Below, piece after piece: positions 1-7,798 of a DNA stretch of 64,000 nucleotides. Source of the stretch: Polaromonas sp. (GTDB lineage: Bacteria > Pseudomonadota > Gammaproteobacteria > Burkholderiales > Burkholderiaceae_C); contig JAUXPP010000151.1 in assembly GCA_030683705.1 (NCBI GenBank), forward strand, positions 1 through 64,000, written 5' to 3'. The position numbers and the translations under genes were made by a program. Numbering within the stretch: position 1 is the first letter of the stretch; the number at the start of each line of letters is the position of its first letter. Below the pieces are notes generated by a model. The model was not told the DNA's origin, did no database searches, and saw only the letters and a program-made list of their open reading frames with translations.

Positions 1-423
1 CAGGTCGGCGAAGGCGCGCTGGTCGGCCCGTTTGCGCGGCTGCGGCCCGGCGCGCAGCTGGGTGCCGAGGTGCACATCGGCAACTTTGTCGAGGTCAAGA
101 ACGCCAGCCTCGCCAAAGGTGCCAAGGCCAACCACCTGGCCTACGTCGGTGATGCCGCGCTGGGCGAACGCGTCAACTACGGCGCCGGCAGCATCACGGC
201 GAATTACGACGGCGCCAACAAACACCGCACGGTGATCGAGGCCGACGTGCACATCGGCAGCAACTGCGTGCTGGTGGCGCCGGTCACCATAGGCGCGGGC
301 GGCACCGTGGGCGCCGGCTCGACCATCACCAAAAGCACACCGCCCGGCACCCTGAACGTGGCGCGCGGGAAGCAGGTCACGCTGGCCAACTGGCAGCGGC
401 CGGTGAAAGCGCCCAAAGCCTGA
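1..423 (+). CDS. glmU: GlmU, 3' part (N-acetyltransferase domain), truncated by window start
   Basis: C-terminal 140 residues of the bifunctional GlmU, which acetylates glucosamine-1-phosphate and then uridylylates it to UDP-GlcNAc for peptidoglycan and LPS. The reading frame is open from base 1 and ends in TGA. The sequence shows hexapeptide-repeat (left-handed beta-helix) periodicity. It contains the segments [14 protein letters not shown] and [14 protein letters not shown], which hold the conserved His, Tyr and Asn of the acetyltransferase site. The uridylyltransferase half lies outside the window. glmS, the gene for the previous pathway step, is at 24.9 kb. Confidence 0.95.
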   Translation, partial: QVGEGALVGPFARLRPGAQLGAEVHIGNFVEVKNASLAKGAKANHLAYVGDAALGERVNYGAGSITANYDGANKHRTVIEADVHIGSNCVLVAPVTIGAGGTVGAGSTITKSTPPGTLNVARGKQVTLANWQRPVKAPKA

Positions 424-439
424 TTGCCATTCAGGCCTC

Positions 440-484
440 CAGCCCAAGCCCGATGAGCGTGAGCAGCTATTGAATCGATAGCAT
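440..484 (-). repeat. GCTAT mini-repeat, copy 1
   Basis: One of nine copies in the window of a short element with a GCTAT...ATAGC inverted core (here 466-470 and 478-482) flanked on one side by a GCAGGCG/GCGTGAGC-like tail. It lies 17 bases after the glmU stop. I know similar sequences as common dispersed repeats in Comamonadaceae genomes. No function is visible. Confidence 0.7.
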
Positions 485-528
485 CCCAACTTTCTCGTGC
501 TGCACAGGTCGGCGTTCGACAGCAGCCT

Positions 529-1013
529 TGACTTCCCACTCCCAACCCCCCGCCCTTCCCTCGCCCCGCTGGGCGAGAGAAGGGAGCCTCATTTGGCCGC
601 GTGTGCTGCGCTCGCGTGCAAACATGACGGTTCGTTGGGATTCCCGTCCAGTACGCGCTTTGGGCTTCCGGCACTCCGGAGGGGATTCGGTATGGGTATT
701 TGGGGTGTTGTTTTCTTCCCCCACCCTTCTGTATGCGCCGAGGAGCGGAGGGCCAGACGGATCAGGGCGAGCGATTGTCTGAGCCGAAGGCGAGTTCGAG
801 CTCGACCCCGGCTGGACCGAGCACCGCAGGTTGCACTCCGAAGCGTCAGCGAAGGAGGGTCGCAGACAGCAGGGTCGCCTTTTCTTTGGTGACTTTCTTT
901 TGGCGAAGCAAAAGAAAGTTACTTGCCGCCGGGCAACCCCCGGCCAACAGGTGCAGGCACACCACACGCCACGAGTTGTCCAACATGGATCCCGGATCAG
1001 GTCCGGGATGACA
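529..1013 (+). repeat. Long structured intergenic repeat, copy A
   Basis: About 485 bp shared with 23676-24157 (opposite strand) and 62086-62489. Shared blocks in order are a CCCTCGCCCCGCTGGGCGA hairpin, a GGCCGCGTG...GCTCGCGTG block, a variable hairpin, a TCTTCCCCCACCC block, a CGATTGTCTGAGC block, and a perfect hairpin with 11-nt arms ACTTTCTTTTG (892-902 and 909-919). It ends in CCGGGCAACCCCCGG, and copies A and B continue into a palindrome GGATCCCGGATCAGGTCCG. The open frames through it are not conserved as protein. Apart from the mini-repeat at 440-484, this element is essentially all that the gene-free stretch 424-1052 contains. In copy A the variable hairpin (about 650-685) is decayed. 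Confidence 0.85.
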
Positions 1014-1052
1014 GGCGGGGAGGGGGGCCGCCTCCGTGTCCCCGCGACTTGA

Positions 1053-2177
1053 CTACAAGGTGTGGGTCCGGTCCCCCACCGCGAAACCCAGCGCCTGCCA
1101 CCCACCCCAGGGCCGCTCCGGTGCATCGACCACAAAGGCGATCACCTTGAACAGCTCGCCCATCTCGTGCTCGTTGACGAGCTTTTGCAGCATCACGCGT
1201 TCGGCCAGCGGCGCGTCTTCCGTGCCCTCCAGCACGCCGCAGTTCAGCAGGAAGCGCGCCTGGCTGGTGTAGCCCAGCACCTGCAGGCCGGCGTCCTGGC
1301 CTGCCAGCGCGATGCCGCTGAAGTTGACATGCGCGGTGATGTCCTTGTCCCCCACATCCTGCAGCGCGTCGGCATCGACCAGATGCCCGCGATGGCACAT
1401 CAGCGTGCCCATGCTGCGCTGCGGGTGGTAATACTCGTGTTCGGGAAAGCCGTAGTCGATCAGCAACACCGCGCCGGCCTGCAGCCGGTCGGCCAGCGTG
1501 GCGACAAAGGCCTCGGCCTGGGGATGGATCTCGGTCAGGTAGTCGTGATTGCCGGCAACTTCCAGGGGCGGGCGCAGCGCTGTCGGCTGGTCGGCATGGA
1601 CAAAGCTGCCATCCTGAAGCGCTACGCCGCGCTCGAACCAGGCGCCATCGATGCGTGCCAGCAACTGGACCGGCATCGCGTCCAGCACCTCGTTGCCGAC
1701 CACCACGCCCTGCATCTGCGCCGGCAGTTCGCTGACCCAGTGCACCTTGTCGCCCCAGGCCGCCAGCCGTTCGCGCTGGCGCGCCTGCAGGCTGCCGGAC
1801 AAATCGACAATCGTGTAGCGCTGGATCTGCGGGCCCAGCGCGTCCAGCAACTGGCCGGCCAGCGCGCCCGAACCGGCGCCGAACTCCCAGACTTCATGGG
1901 TGGCGGTGGCCTCGAGCGCCTGCGCAACCTGGCGCGCCAGCGCCTGGCCGAAACGCGGCGACAGCTCGGGTGCGGTCACAAAATCGCTGCCCGAGCCGGG
2001 CATCAGGCCGAATTTGCGCGAATCATGGGCGTAATAACCCAGCCCGGGCGTGTACAGGGCCAGCGCCATGAAGCGGTCGAAGCTGATCCAGCCGCCGGCC
2101 GCGGCGATGGCCTCACGGATGTGCCCGGCAAGGGCGCTCGTTAAACTAGGGGGTGTCGTCAGGGTCGGGGGAGTCAC
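1053..2177 (-). CDS. MidA/NDUFAF7-like SAM-dependent methyltransferase (DUF185)
   Basis: Class I SAM-dependent methyltransferase of the DUF185 (MidA, NDUFAF7) family. In mitochondria this family methylates an arginine of a complex I subunit; the bacterial substrate is not established. Visible family features are GGWISFDRFMALALYTPGLGYY near the N-terminus, the SAM-binding segment VWEFGAGSGALA, the VVGNEVLDAMPV motif and LLIDYGF. The frame is open far upstream, to 2975, but that part runs antisense to the SDR gene and has no family similarity. I therefore place the start at GTG 2177. A GTG slightly further upstream is possible. It is divergent from the SDR gene, with only about 40 bp between them. 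Confidence 0.85.
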   Translation of the reverse strand: MTPPTLTTPPSLTSALAGHIREAIAAAGGWISFDRFMALALYTPGLGYYAHDSRKFGLMPGSGSDFVTAPELSPRFGQALARQVAQALEATATHEVWEFGAGSGALAGQLLDALGPQIQRYTIVDLSGSLQARQRERLAAWGDKVHWVSELPAQMQGVVVGNEVLDAMPVQLLARIDGAWFERGVALQDGSFVHADQPTALRPPLEVAGNHDYLTEIHPQAEAFVATLADRLQAGAVLLIDYGFPEHEYYHPQRSMGTLMCHRGHLVDADALQDVGDKDITAHVNFSGIALAGQDAGLQVLGYTSQARFLLNCGVLEGTEDAPLAERVMLQKLVNEHEMGELFKVIAFVVDAPERPWGGWQALGFAVGDRTHTL

Positions 2178-2216
2178 CCCCGGATTGTCGGCGATTGCAC
2201 TCCCACCCACCTCGCC

Positions 2217-3011
2217 ATGCCCCCTGTGTCTCCCGCCCCTGTTGTTCTCGTCACCGGCGCCGCGCTGCGGCTGGGCCGCGAGATCGCGCTCGCGCTGGCC
2301 GCAGGCGGCTGGCGCGTGGCCGTTCATTACCGCAGTTCGGAAGCGGATGCTATCAAAACCGTAGCTGATTGCGCACGACTGGCGGGCGCAGCAGCCCATT
2401 TTTGTTGTGATCTTGAAGACGAGACGGCGGTCAGGGCCTTGCTGCCCCAGGTGATCGCCCATTTCGGCCAGGTCGACGCGGTGGTCAACAACGCCTCCAC
2501 CTTCGAACACGACAGTGCGGCGAGTTTCAGCTTTGCCGCCCTGGAAAAACACATGCGCAGCAACACCGGCGCGGCGATTGTGCTGGCGCAGGCCCTGCAC
2601 AGCCACGTGCTGGCGCGGCAGGCGGCCGGTGCCGTCACCGAGCCAGCCGGCCGGTTTGCCGTCATCAACCTGCTGGACCAGAAACTCTGGAACCAGAACC
2701 CCGACTTTTTCAGCTACACCCTGTCCAAGGCTGCACTGGAAGCCGCCAACACCATGCTGGCGATCGCGCTGGCGCCGCAGCTGCGGGTGGTCGGGGTCGC
2801 GCCCGGCCTGACCCTGACCAGCCATATGCTCAGCGAAGAGAAGTTCAAGGCCTTGCACACCCTGTCGCCGCTGGGACGCTCGTCCAATGCGGCCGATGTG
2901 GCGGCCACCGTCAAATTTGCGCTGGACAACAGCTCCATCACCGGCACCACGCTGCTGGTGGACGGCGGCCAGCACCTGATGAAATTCGAGCGTGATTTCT
3001 CACTGATGTGA
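2217..3011 (+). CDS. SDR oxidoreductase, probable pteridine reductase (PTR1/FolM-like)
   Basis: A 264-residue short-chain dehydrogenase. The nucleotide loop TGAALRLG (residues 13-20) carries the Arg typical of NADPH-using pteridine reductases. NNAS is at 91-94. The catalytic residues read D154, Y167 and K171: an Asp, 13 residues before the Tyr, replaces the usual Ser, as in trypanosomatid PTR1. That and the directly following folB point to reduction of dihydropterins. The product would be a tetrahydropterin or dihydromonapterin-type cofactor, but the exact substrate is inference. Residues 45-58 are encoded by a GCTAT mini-repeat. Other SDR substrates cannot be excluded. Confidence 0.75.
   Translation: MPPVSPAPVVLVTGAALRLGREIALALAAGGWRVAVHYRSSEADAIKTVADCARLAGAAAHFCCDLEDETAVRALLPQVIAHFGQVDAVVNNASTFEHDSAASFSFAALEKHMRSNTGAAIVLAQALHSHVLARQAAGAVTEPAGRFAVINLLDQKLWNQNPDFFSYTLSKAALEAANTMLAIALAPQLRVVGVAPGLTLTSHMLSEEKFKALHTLSPLGRSSNAADVAATVKFALDNSSITGTTLLVDGGQHLMKFERDFSLM
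2349..2380 (+). repeat. GCTAT mini-repeat, copy 2 (inside the SDR gene)
   Basis: GATGCTATCAAAACCGTAGC followed by a diverged GCGC tail. It matches the intergenic copies at 37258 and 61959 and lies in frame in the SDR gene. It encodes the stretch between beta-2 and alpha-2 of the Rossmann fold. Confidence 0.55.
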
Positions 3012-3051
3012 GCGCGCTTTCCTACAAACTGACCGCCAACCGCTACCCACC

Positions 3052-3423
3052 ATGTTCAATACACGGGGCAACCAGATACTGACGCTCACCGGTTTGCGTT
3101 TCGACGCCAACCTGGGCATTCTTGACCAGGAAAAAACCGCGCCGCAGCCGATACAGGTGGACGCCGAGCTGAACCTGGGCACGCAGCCCTTGCTGCCCAG
3201 CGATGACGACATCAGCCATGTGCTGGACTACCGCAAGGTGCGGCAGATCATCATCAACGAGTGCCGGGCCGAACATGTGAATCTGCTGGAAAGCCTGATA
3301 GGCAAGCTGGCGCACCGGCTGATGTTGTTGCCCGGCGTGCTGGGGGTGCGTGTGAAAATTGCCAAGCTCGAGATTTTCGAGGACTGCGAAGTGGCCATTC
3401 GTGTCGAGACCGGGCAATGGTGA
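3052..3423 (+). CDS. folB: Dihydroneopterin aldolase
   Basis: A 123-residue FolB. It cleaves 7,8-dihydroneopterin to 6-hydroxymethyl-dihydropterin and glycolaldehyde in folate synthesis, in the cytosol. Family features are [15 protein letters not shown] near the N-terminus (the RxxiGV/ILxxE region), the DYRKVRQII segment, and [16 protein letters not shown] with the conserved LLE. It sits 40 bp after the pteridine-reductase-like SDR and overlaps the leader of ttcA, so the three are probably co-transcribed. The usual length for the family is about 120 residues. Confidence 0.9.
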   Translation: MFNTRGNQILTLTGLRFDANLGILDQEKTAPQPIQVDAELNLGTQPLLPSDDDISHVLDYRKVRQIIINECRAEHVNLLESLIGKLAHRLMLLPGVLGVRVKIAKLEIFEDCEVAIRVETGQW

Positions 3424-3427
3424 AGTG

Positions 3428-4384
3428 ATGGATGGAAACAAGATGAATGCTGTACTCAACGATGTAAAAAACGACGCCGCTGACGCTGCCGATGCGGCCG
3501 CCAAAGCCAGCCTGAAGATAGAGCGCGAGGAGCACAAGCTCGAGAAGCGTTTGTGCCGCGAGGTGGGACGCGCGATTGTCGACTTCAACATGATCGAGGA
3601 GGGCGACAAGGTCATGGTTTGTGTGTCCGGCGGCAAGGACAGCTACGCCATGCTGGACATCCTGCTCAAGCTGCAAAAACGCGCGCCCATCCACTTCGAC
3701 CTGATCGCCGTCAACCTGGACCAGAAGCAGCCTGGTTTTCCCGACCACATCCTGCCGCAGTACCTGGAAAAGCTCGGCGTGCCCTTCCACATCGAGACCC
3801 AGGACACCTACAGCATCGTCAAGCGCGTGATTCCAGAGGGAAAAACCATGTGTTCGCTGTGCTCGCGCCTGCGCCGCGGCATTTTGTACCGTGTGGCCGA
3901 AGAACTGGGCGCGACCAAGATCGCGCTGGGCCACCACCGCGACGACATGCTGCAGACCTTTTTCCTGAACATGTTTTTTGCCTCGCGCCTCAAGGGCATG
4001 CCGCCCAAGCTGGTCAGCGACACCGGCAAACACGTGGTGATCCGGCCCATGGCCTATGTCACCGAGAAGGACCTGATCAAGTGGGCCCAGGTGCGCGACT
4101 TCCCGATCATTCCGTGCACACTGTGCGGCAGCCAGCAGAACCTGCAGCGGGTGCAGGTCGGCAACATGCTGCGCGAATGGGACAAGAAGTTTCCCGGCCG
4201 TCTCGAGAACATGTTCACCTCGCTGCAGAACGTCGTGCCCTCGCACCTGATGGACGGCAAGCAGCATGACTTCAAGGGCATACGCAGCACCGGCATGCCG
4301 GACCCCGACGGCGACAAGGCCTTTGACGAGGAAGAATTTCCGGCGCCGGTGCGGCCCGGGCTGGCCGTGGTGGCGCTTCAGTAA
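3428..4384 (+). CDS. ttcA: tRNA 2-thiocytidine(32) synthetase TtcA
   Basis: Thiolates cytidine 32 of certain tRNAs using an iron-sulfur cluster and ATP. The PP-loop SGGKDS is present, as are the two CxxC pairs (CSLC and CTLC) that hold the Fe-S cluster and the GHHRDD segment. From ATG 3428 the protein has 318 residues; ATG 3443 is an equally plausible start (MNAVLNDVK). An upstream ATG at 3359 lies inside folB and gives no family sequence. The gene follows folB by 4 bases. Confidence 0.93.
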   Translation: MDGNKMNAVLNDVKNDAADAADAAAKASLKIEREEHKLEKRLCREVGRAIVDFNMIEEGDKVMVCVSGGKDSYAMLDILLKLQKRAPIHFDLIAVNLDQKQPGFPDHILPQYLEKLGVPFHIETQDTYSIVKRVIPEGKTMCSLCSRLRRGILYRVAEELGATKIALGHHRDDMLQTFFLNMFFASRLKGMPPKLVSDTGKHVVIRPMAYVTEKDLIKWAQVRDFPIIPCTLCGSQQNLQRVQVGNMLREWDKKFPGRLENMFTSLQNVVPSHLMDGKQHDFKGIRSTGMPDPDGDKAFDEEEFPAPVRPGLAVVALQ

Positions 4385-4412
4385 TTTCAAGCCATATGTG
4401 CCTGGAGGTCCT

Positions 4413-5045
4413 ATGAAACGTGCGTGGACAGCTATTATTTCAGGAGCAATCCTGATCGGCCTGCTGGGCGGCTGCGCGAGTTCGCGGCTGGTCAACAGCG
4501 ACGTCACCAGTTTCGCCCGCTGGGTGCCGGCGCCGCCCGCGCCGGGTGCCAGCTACCGTTTCGAGCGCCTGCCCTCGCAGCAGTTGCCCGATGCGCGCCA
4601 GCCGGCGCTCGAAGGCCTGGCCCAGGCCGCGCTGGCCAAGGTCGGGCTGCAACACAATCCGCAGGCGGCCGCCTTCAGCGTGCAGGTCAGCGCCACCAGC
4701 CAGCCTGTCCTGCGGGCGCGTTGGGACGGCTACGGCTATCCCTATGGCGGCGGCTCCAGCGTGTTTATCGGCAGCGGCATTGGCGGGGGCGGCGGCAGCA
4801 TCGGTTTTGGTTTCGGCGTGCCGCTGGGCGGTGGCGGCATGGAGCCGACGCTGTACCGGCGCGATGTGAGCCTGGTGATCCGCGAGCTGCGCGGCAACAC
4901 GGCGGTGTACGAAACCCGCGCCTTCAGCGAAGACCCCTGGGCCGACGACGGCCCGATCATCGCCACCATGCTGGACGCGGCGCTGCGCAACTTCCCGGTG
5001 CCACCGGTGGGGACGCGGCGGATCAGCATCGAAATCCCCCGCTAG
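4413..5045 (+). CDS. DUF4136-type lipoprotein
   Basis: A 210-residue secreted protein. A GGAGGTC ribosome site precedes ATG 4413. A hydrophobic signal ends in the lipobox LLGGC, giving an N-terminal lipid-anchored Cys near residue 20. The mature part resembles the DUF4136 family, with a conserved YRFERLP-like start and a YETRAFSEDPWADDGPI segment near the end, and has a glycine-rich loop in the middle (about residues 110-145). The function is unknown. It lies 28 bp after ttcA on the same strand. Confidence 0.8.
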   Translation: MKRAWTAIISGAILIGLLGGCASSRLVNSDVTSFARWVPAPPAPGASYRFERLPSQQLPDARQPALEGLAQAALAKVGLQHNPQAAAFSVQVSATSQPVLRARWDGYGYPYGGGSSVFIGSGIGGGGGSIGFGFGVPLGGGGMEPTLYRRDVSLVIRELRGNTAVYETRAFSEDPWADDGPIIATMLDAALRNFPVPPVGTRRISIEIPR

Positions 5046-5051
5046 AGATGG

Positions 5052-5240
5052 CGGCCCCCACGCTCGTCACTGCGTGTACGTCGCTGCACCTTGCAGGCCG
5101 CCGCTCGCCAGAGGCTTCGCTTCTGGCGCCTGTCCAAACCTGCACAGGCAGGTTTGGAGCCGCAGGCACCAGCCCCCAGGGGGCTGTGCTTGCTCGGGGC
5201 GGCCCTTCGCTGCGCACGGCCCCCACGCCCGTCGCTTGTT
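5052..5240 (+). repeat. CCCCCACGCTCGTC two-hairpin element, copy a (expanded)
   Basis: Begins GCCCCCACGCTCGTCACTGC as in the copy at 14210 and ends with an AGCCCCCAGGGGGCT hairpin, a GGGGCGGCCC block and a second CCCCCACGCCCGTC. About 80 bases of other sequence separate the two parts. That inserted part has its own hairpins (GAGGCTTCGCTTCTGGC and CCAAACCTGCACAGGCAGG). It occupies most of the gap between the DUF4136 gene and the phosphatase gene. Confidence 0.65.
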
Positions 5241-5267
5241 GTCCGCTCGTCCTGAGCTTGTCGAAGG

Positions 5268-5945
5268 ATGTCGCGCATGGGGCGCTGCGAGGTGAGTGAG
5301 GCCGCGCGCGTCCTCGCGATCCGCCACGGCGAGACCACCTGGAATGTGGATACACGCATCCAGGGCCAGCTCGACATCGGCCTGAACCAGACCGGTCGCT
5401 GGCAGGCTGCGCGGCTGGCGCAGGCGCTGGCCGGCGAACCGATTACCGCGATTTATGCGAGCGACCTCGGCCGGGCTTTTGAGACCGCCGAGCATGTCAG
5501 CCGCGCCACCGGGGTGCCGGTGATCCCGGAACCCGGCCTGCGCGAGCGGCATTTCGGCGAGTTCCAGGGCAGGACCTTTGCCGACATCGAAAGCGCGCTG
5601 CCCCAGCAGGCCATGTTGTGGCGCACCCGTGATCCTGACTTCGCGCCCAGCGGCGGCGAGTCGCTCAAACAGCTGCGCGAGCGTGTCGTCAGCACCGCGC
5701 ACAGCCTGGCGGCCCGGCATCCGGGCGAGCTGATCGTGATGGTCGGCCACGGCGGGGTGCTGGACGTGTTGTACCGCGCCGCGACCCGGCTGGAGCTGCA
5801 GGCGCCGCGCACCTGGGCGCTGGGCAATGCGGCCATCAACCGGCTGCTCTGGACGCCCGACGGTTTTTCGCTGGTCGGCTGGGCCGACACCCAGCACCTC
5901 GAGGCCGAAGCCGATGCCAAACCCCTGGATGAAACGAGCACCTGA
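5268..5945 (+). CDS. Histidine phosphatase family protein (phosphoglycerate-mutase-like)
   Basis: Cytosolic phosphatase of the histidine phosphatase superfamily. The RHGE motif (LAIRHGETTWN) near residue 20 carries the phosphorylated His. YASDLGRAFETA, LRERHFGEFQG and VGHGGVLD supply the second Arg, the acid and the second His. The start is uncertain: ATG 5268 lies within a CTGAGCTTGTCGAAGGATG repeat, and GTG 5292 gives the more usual short N-terminus. The stop overlaps the ATG of the next gene (5945). The substrate is unknown; low-specificity phosphatase or GpmB-like are both possible. Confidence 0.85.
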   Translation: MSRMGRCEVSEAARVLAIRHGETTWNVDTRIQGQLDIGLNQTGRWQAARLAQALAGEPITAIYASDLGRAFETAEHVSRATGVPVIPEPGLRERHFGEFQGRTFADIESALPQQAMLWRTRDPDFAPSGGESLKQLRERVVSTAHSLAARHPGELIVMVGHGGVLDVLYRAATRLELQAPRTWALGNAAINRLLWTPDGFSLVGWADTQHLEAEADAKPLDETST

Positions 5946-7072
5946 TGTATCTGCTGTCTGACCTGCTGGGCCGCCCCGCGGCCGACATCGACACCCCCGC
6001 GCTGGTCATCGACCTCGACGCGATGGAACGCAACCTGGCGACCATGGCGGGTTTTGCGGCGAAACACGGCGTCAAATTGCGGCCGCACGCCAAGATGCAC
6101 AAAAGCGCCACCCTGGCCAAACTGCAGATGGCCCACGGCGCGGTCGGTGTCTGTGTGCAGAAAACCTCCGAAGCCGAGGCGCTGGCCGCGCTGGGCGTGA
6201 ACAACATCTACATCAGCAACGAGGTGATTTCCCCCTTCAAGCTCAAACGTGTGGTGGCGCTGGCGCGCGAACTCGAGGCGCTCGGCGGGCAACTCGCGAT
6301 CGCCGTCGACAGCGCCGAGGGCCTGCAGCGGCTGGCCCATGCGGCGCGCGGGCAGCACACCATCCTGCGTGTGTTCATCGAGATCGATGTGGGCCACGGC
6401 CGCTGCGGCCTGGCGCCGGGCGCCGCCGCCGTGCCGCTGGCCGCCGAGATCGCCCGGCATCCCGCGCTGCAGTTCGGCGGCCTGCAGGCCTACCACGGCC
6501 GCGCCCAGCATTTCCGCAGCGTGGCCGAGCGGCATGCAGGCATCGCCCAGGTCATCGCCCATGTGTCGGCGACCAAGGCGGCGTTGCAGGCCGCGGGCTT
6601 CGAGGTGCCGCTGGTCACCGGCGCGGGCACCGGCACCTTCTCGCTGGAAGCGGCCAGCGGCGTTTACGGCGAACTGCAGGCCGGCTCCTATTTGTTCATG
6701 GACCGCGACTACGCCGGCAACGAGCATGACCCGGCCCAGCCGTCTTTCGAACACGCGCTGTTTGTCAAAAGCCAGGTCATGAGTGCCTGCGCCGATCACG
6801 CGGTGGTGGACGCCGGTCACAAAAGCCATGCCATCGACTCCGGCCTGCCTGCGGTGCACGGGCTGGCGCTGGACTACGCCAACGGCGGCGACGAACACGG
6901 CATCCTGCGCGGCGCCGAGCTGCCGGCCATCGGCGAGACGGTGTGGCTGATTCCCGGTCACTGCGACCCGACCGTCAACCTGCACGAACACCTGCTCGGT
7001 GTGCGCGGCGGCCTGCAACACGGCAAGGTCGAACAAATCATCCGGGTGGATGCCAGGGGCGCCCTGACCTGA
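5945..7072 (+). CDS. DSD1 family PLP enzyme (D-threonine aldolase / D-serine dehydratase-like)
   Basis: A 375-residue fold-type III PLP enzyme with an alanine-racemase-like barrel and a C-terminal metal-binding domain. RPHAKMHKS (about residues 46-54) holds the PLP lysine. The C-terminal HCD (H339-D341) matches the metal ligands of D-threonine aldolase and D-serine dehydratase. Members cleave D-threonine or D-3-hydroxyaspartate, or dehydrate D-serine; sequence alone does not separate these. Its start overlaps the phosphatase stop by one base, so the two genes are translationally coupled. Confidence 0.85.
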   Translation: MYLLSDLLGRPAADIDTPALVIDLDAMERNLATMAGFAAKHGVKLRPHAKMHKSATLAKLQMAHGAVGVCVQKTSEAEALAALGVNNIYISNEVISPFKLKRVVALARELEALGGQLAIAVDSAEGLQRLAHAARGQHTILRVFIEIDVGHGRCGLAPGAAAVPLAAEIARHPALQFGGLQAYHGRAQHFRSVAERHAGIAQVIAHVSATKAALQAAGFEVPLVTGAGTGTFSLEAASGVYGELQAGSYLFMDRDYAGNEHDPAQPSFEHALFVKSQVMSACADHAVVDAGHKSHAIDSGLPAVHGLALDYANGGDEHGILRGAELPAIGETVWLIPGHCDPTVNLHEHLLGVRGGLQHGKVEQIIRVDARGALT

Positions 7073-7093
7073 TGACGCTGCTGGAGATGCGGG

Positions 7094-7672
7094 TCACGCG
7101 TCTCTTGCGAGCACCACCTCCCACAAGGCCTTTGGCTTGAGGTACTTGCGCGTCACAAAATGCTCCAGCGACAGGCGCCGCCAGCCAGAGGCAAACAGCT
7201 TGTTGATGTCGGCCTCGTCAAAAAAGCGCTTGGGCTCGCCGTCCACCAGAAAGAAGTTGGGCTCGATTTGCGGGTGACCGCTGGCCCCGAAGTGATGGTC
7301 TTCGGTGGAGTTCAGGCGGCACAACAACAAGCCGTCGGGACGCAACACCTCCCGCACGCGCTGGACAACCGCCACGGTTTCTTCCCAGCCGAAGTAATGC
7401 AGGGAAAGACTGGCCACCACCAGACCGACTTGCCCGGCCGCCACCGGAAACGGGTCCCGGATGTCCCTGCATTCGATGCTTGCCGAGGGAATCCGTAGCT
7501 TCGCCACGGCGACCGCCGCCCGCGACAGGTCAAACGCCGTCACCTTGAGGCCGGCGCCTGCCAGCACCGCAGTATCGTCCCCATGGCCGCAGCCAATCTC
7601 CAGCACAGGGCCATCGCCGGCATGGGTGACAGCCAGAGGCAGCCAGCGCTGGAGCCAGGGATCAGAAAGCAT
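7094..7672 (-). CDS. Class I SAM-dependent methyltransferase, substrate unknown
   Basis: A 192-residue methyltransferase. The glycine motif VLEIGCGHGDDT (about residues 23-34) binds SAM. The following FDLS and VVASLSLHYFGW segments match motifs II-IV of the family, and LRPDGLLLCRLNS is the usual post-IV strand. The gene is convergent with the DSD1 gene, 20 bp away, and stands alone. The target is not recognisable. Confidence 0.8.
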   Translation of the reverse strand: MLSDPWLQRWLPLAVTHAGDGPVLEIGCGHGDDTAVLAGAGLKVTAFDLSRAAVAVAKLRIPSASIECRDIRDPFPVAAGQVGLVVASLSLHYFGWEETVAVVQRVREVLRPDGLLLCRLNSTEDHHFGASGHPQIEPNFFLVDGEPKRFFDEADINKLFASGWRRLSLEHFVTRKYLKPKALWEVVLARDA

Positions 7673-7798
7673 GGGACGAGGCCTTTGTTGGGTGCAGGTT
7701 TTGAAAGCCTGAAATTATCCGGCAGGAGAAGCGCCGGGAACCCGCCATCAGGGTTGATGCCAGCGCCGGGCAGAGCGGAACCCCGCCAGAATGGCGCC

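Noticed and set aside
700-1011. Open frames through the long repeats (also near 23763 and 62145)
   Set aside because: Frames differ between copies and are broken by small indels; what is conserved is hairpins and blocks of DNA, not protein.
2178-2975. Upstream extension of the MidA-like frame to 640 residues
   Set aside because: This part is fully antisense to the SDR gene and has no similarity to the DUF185 family.
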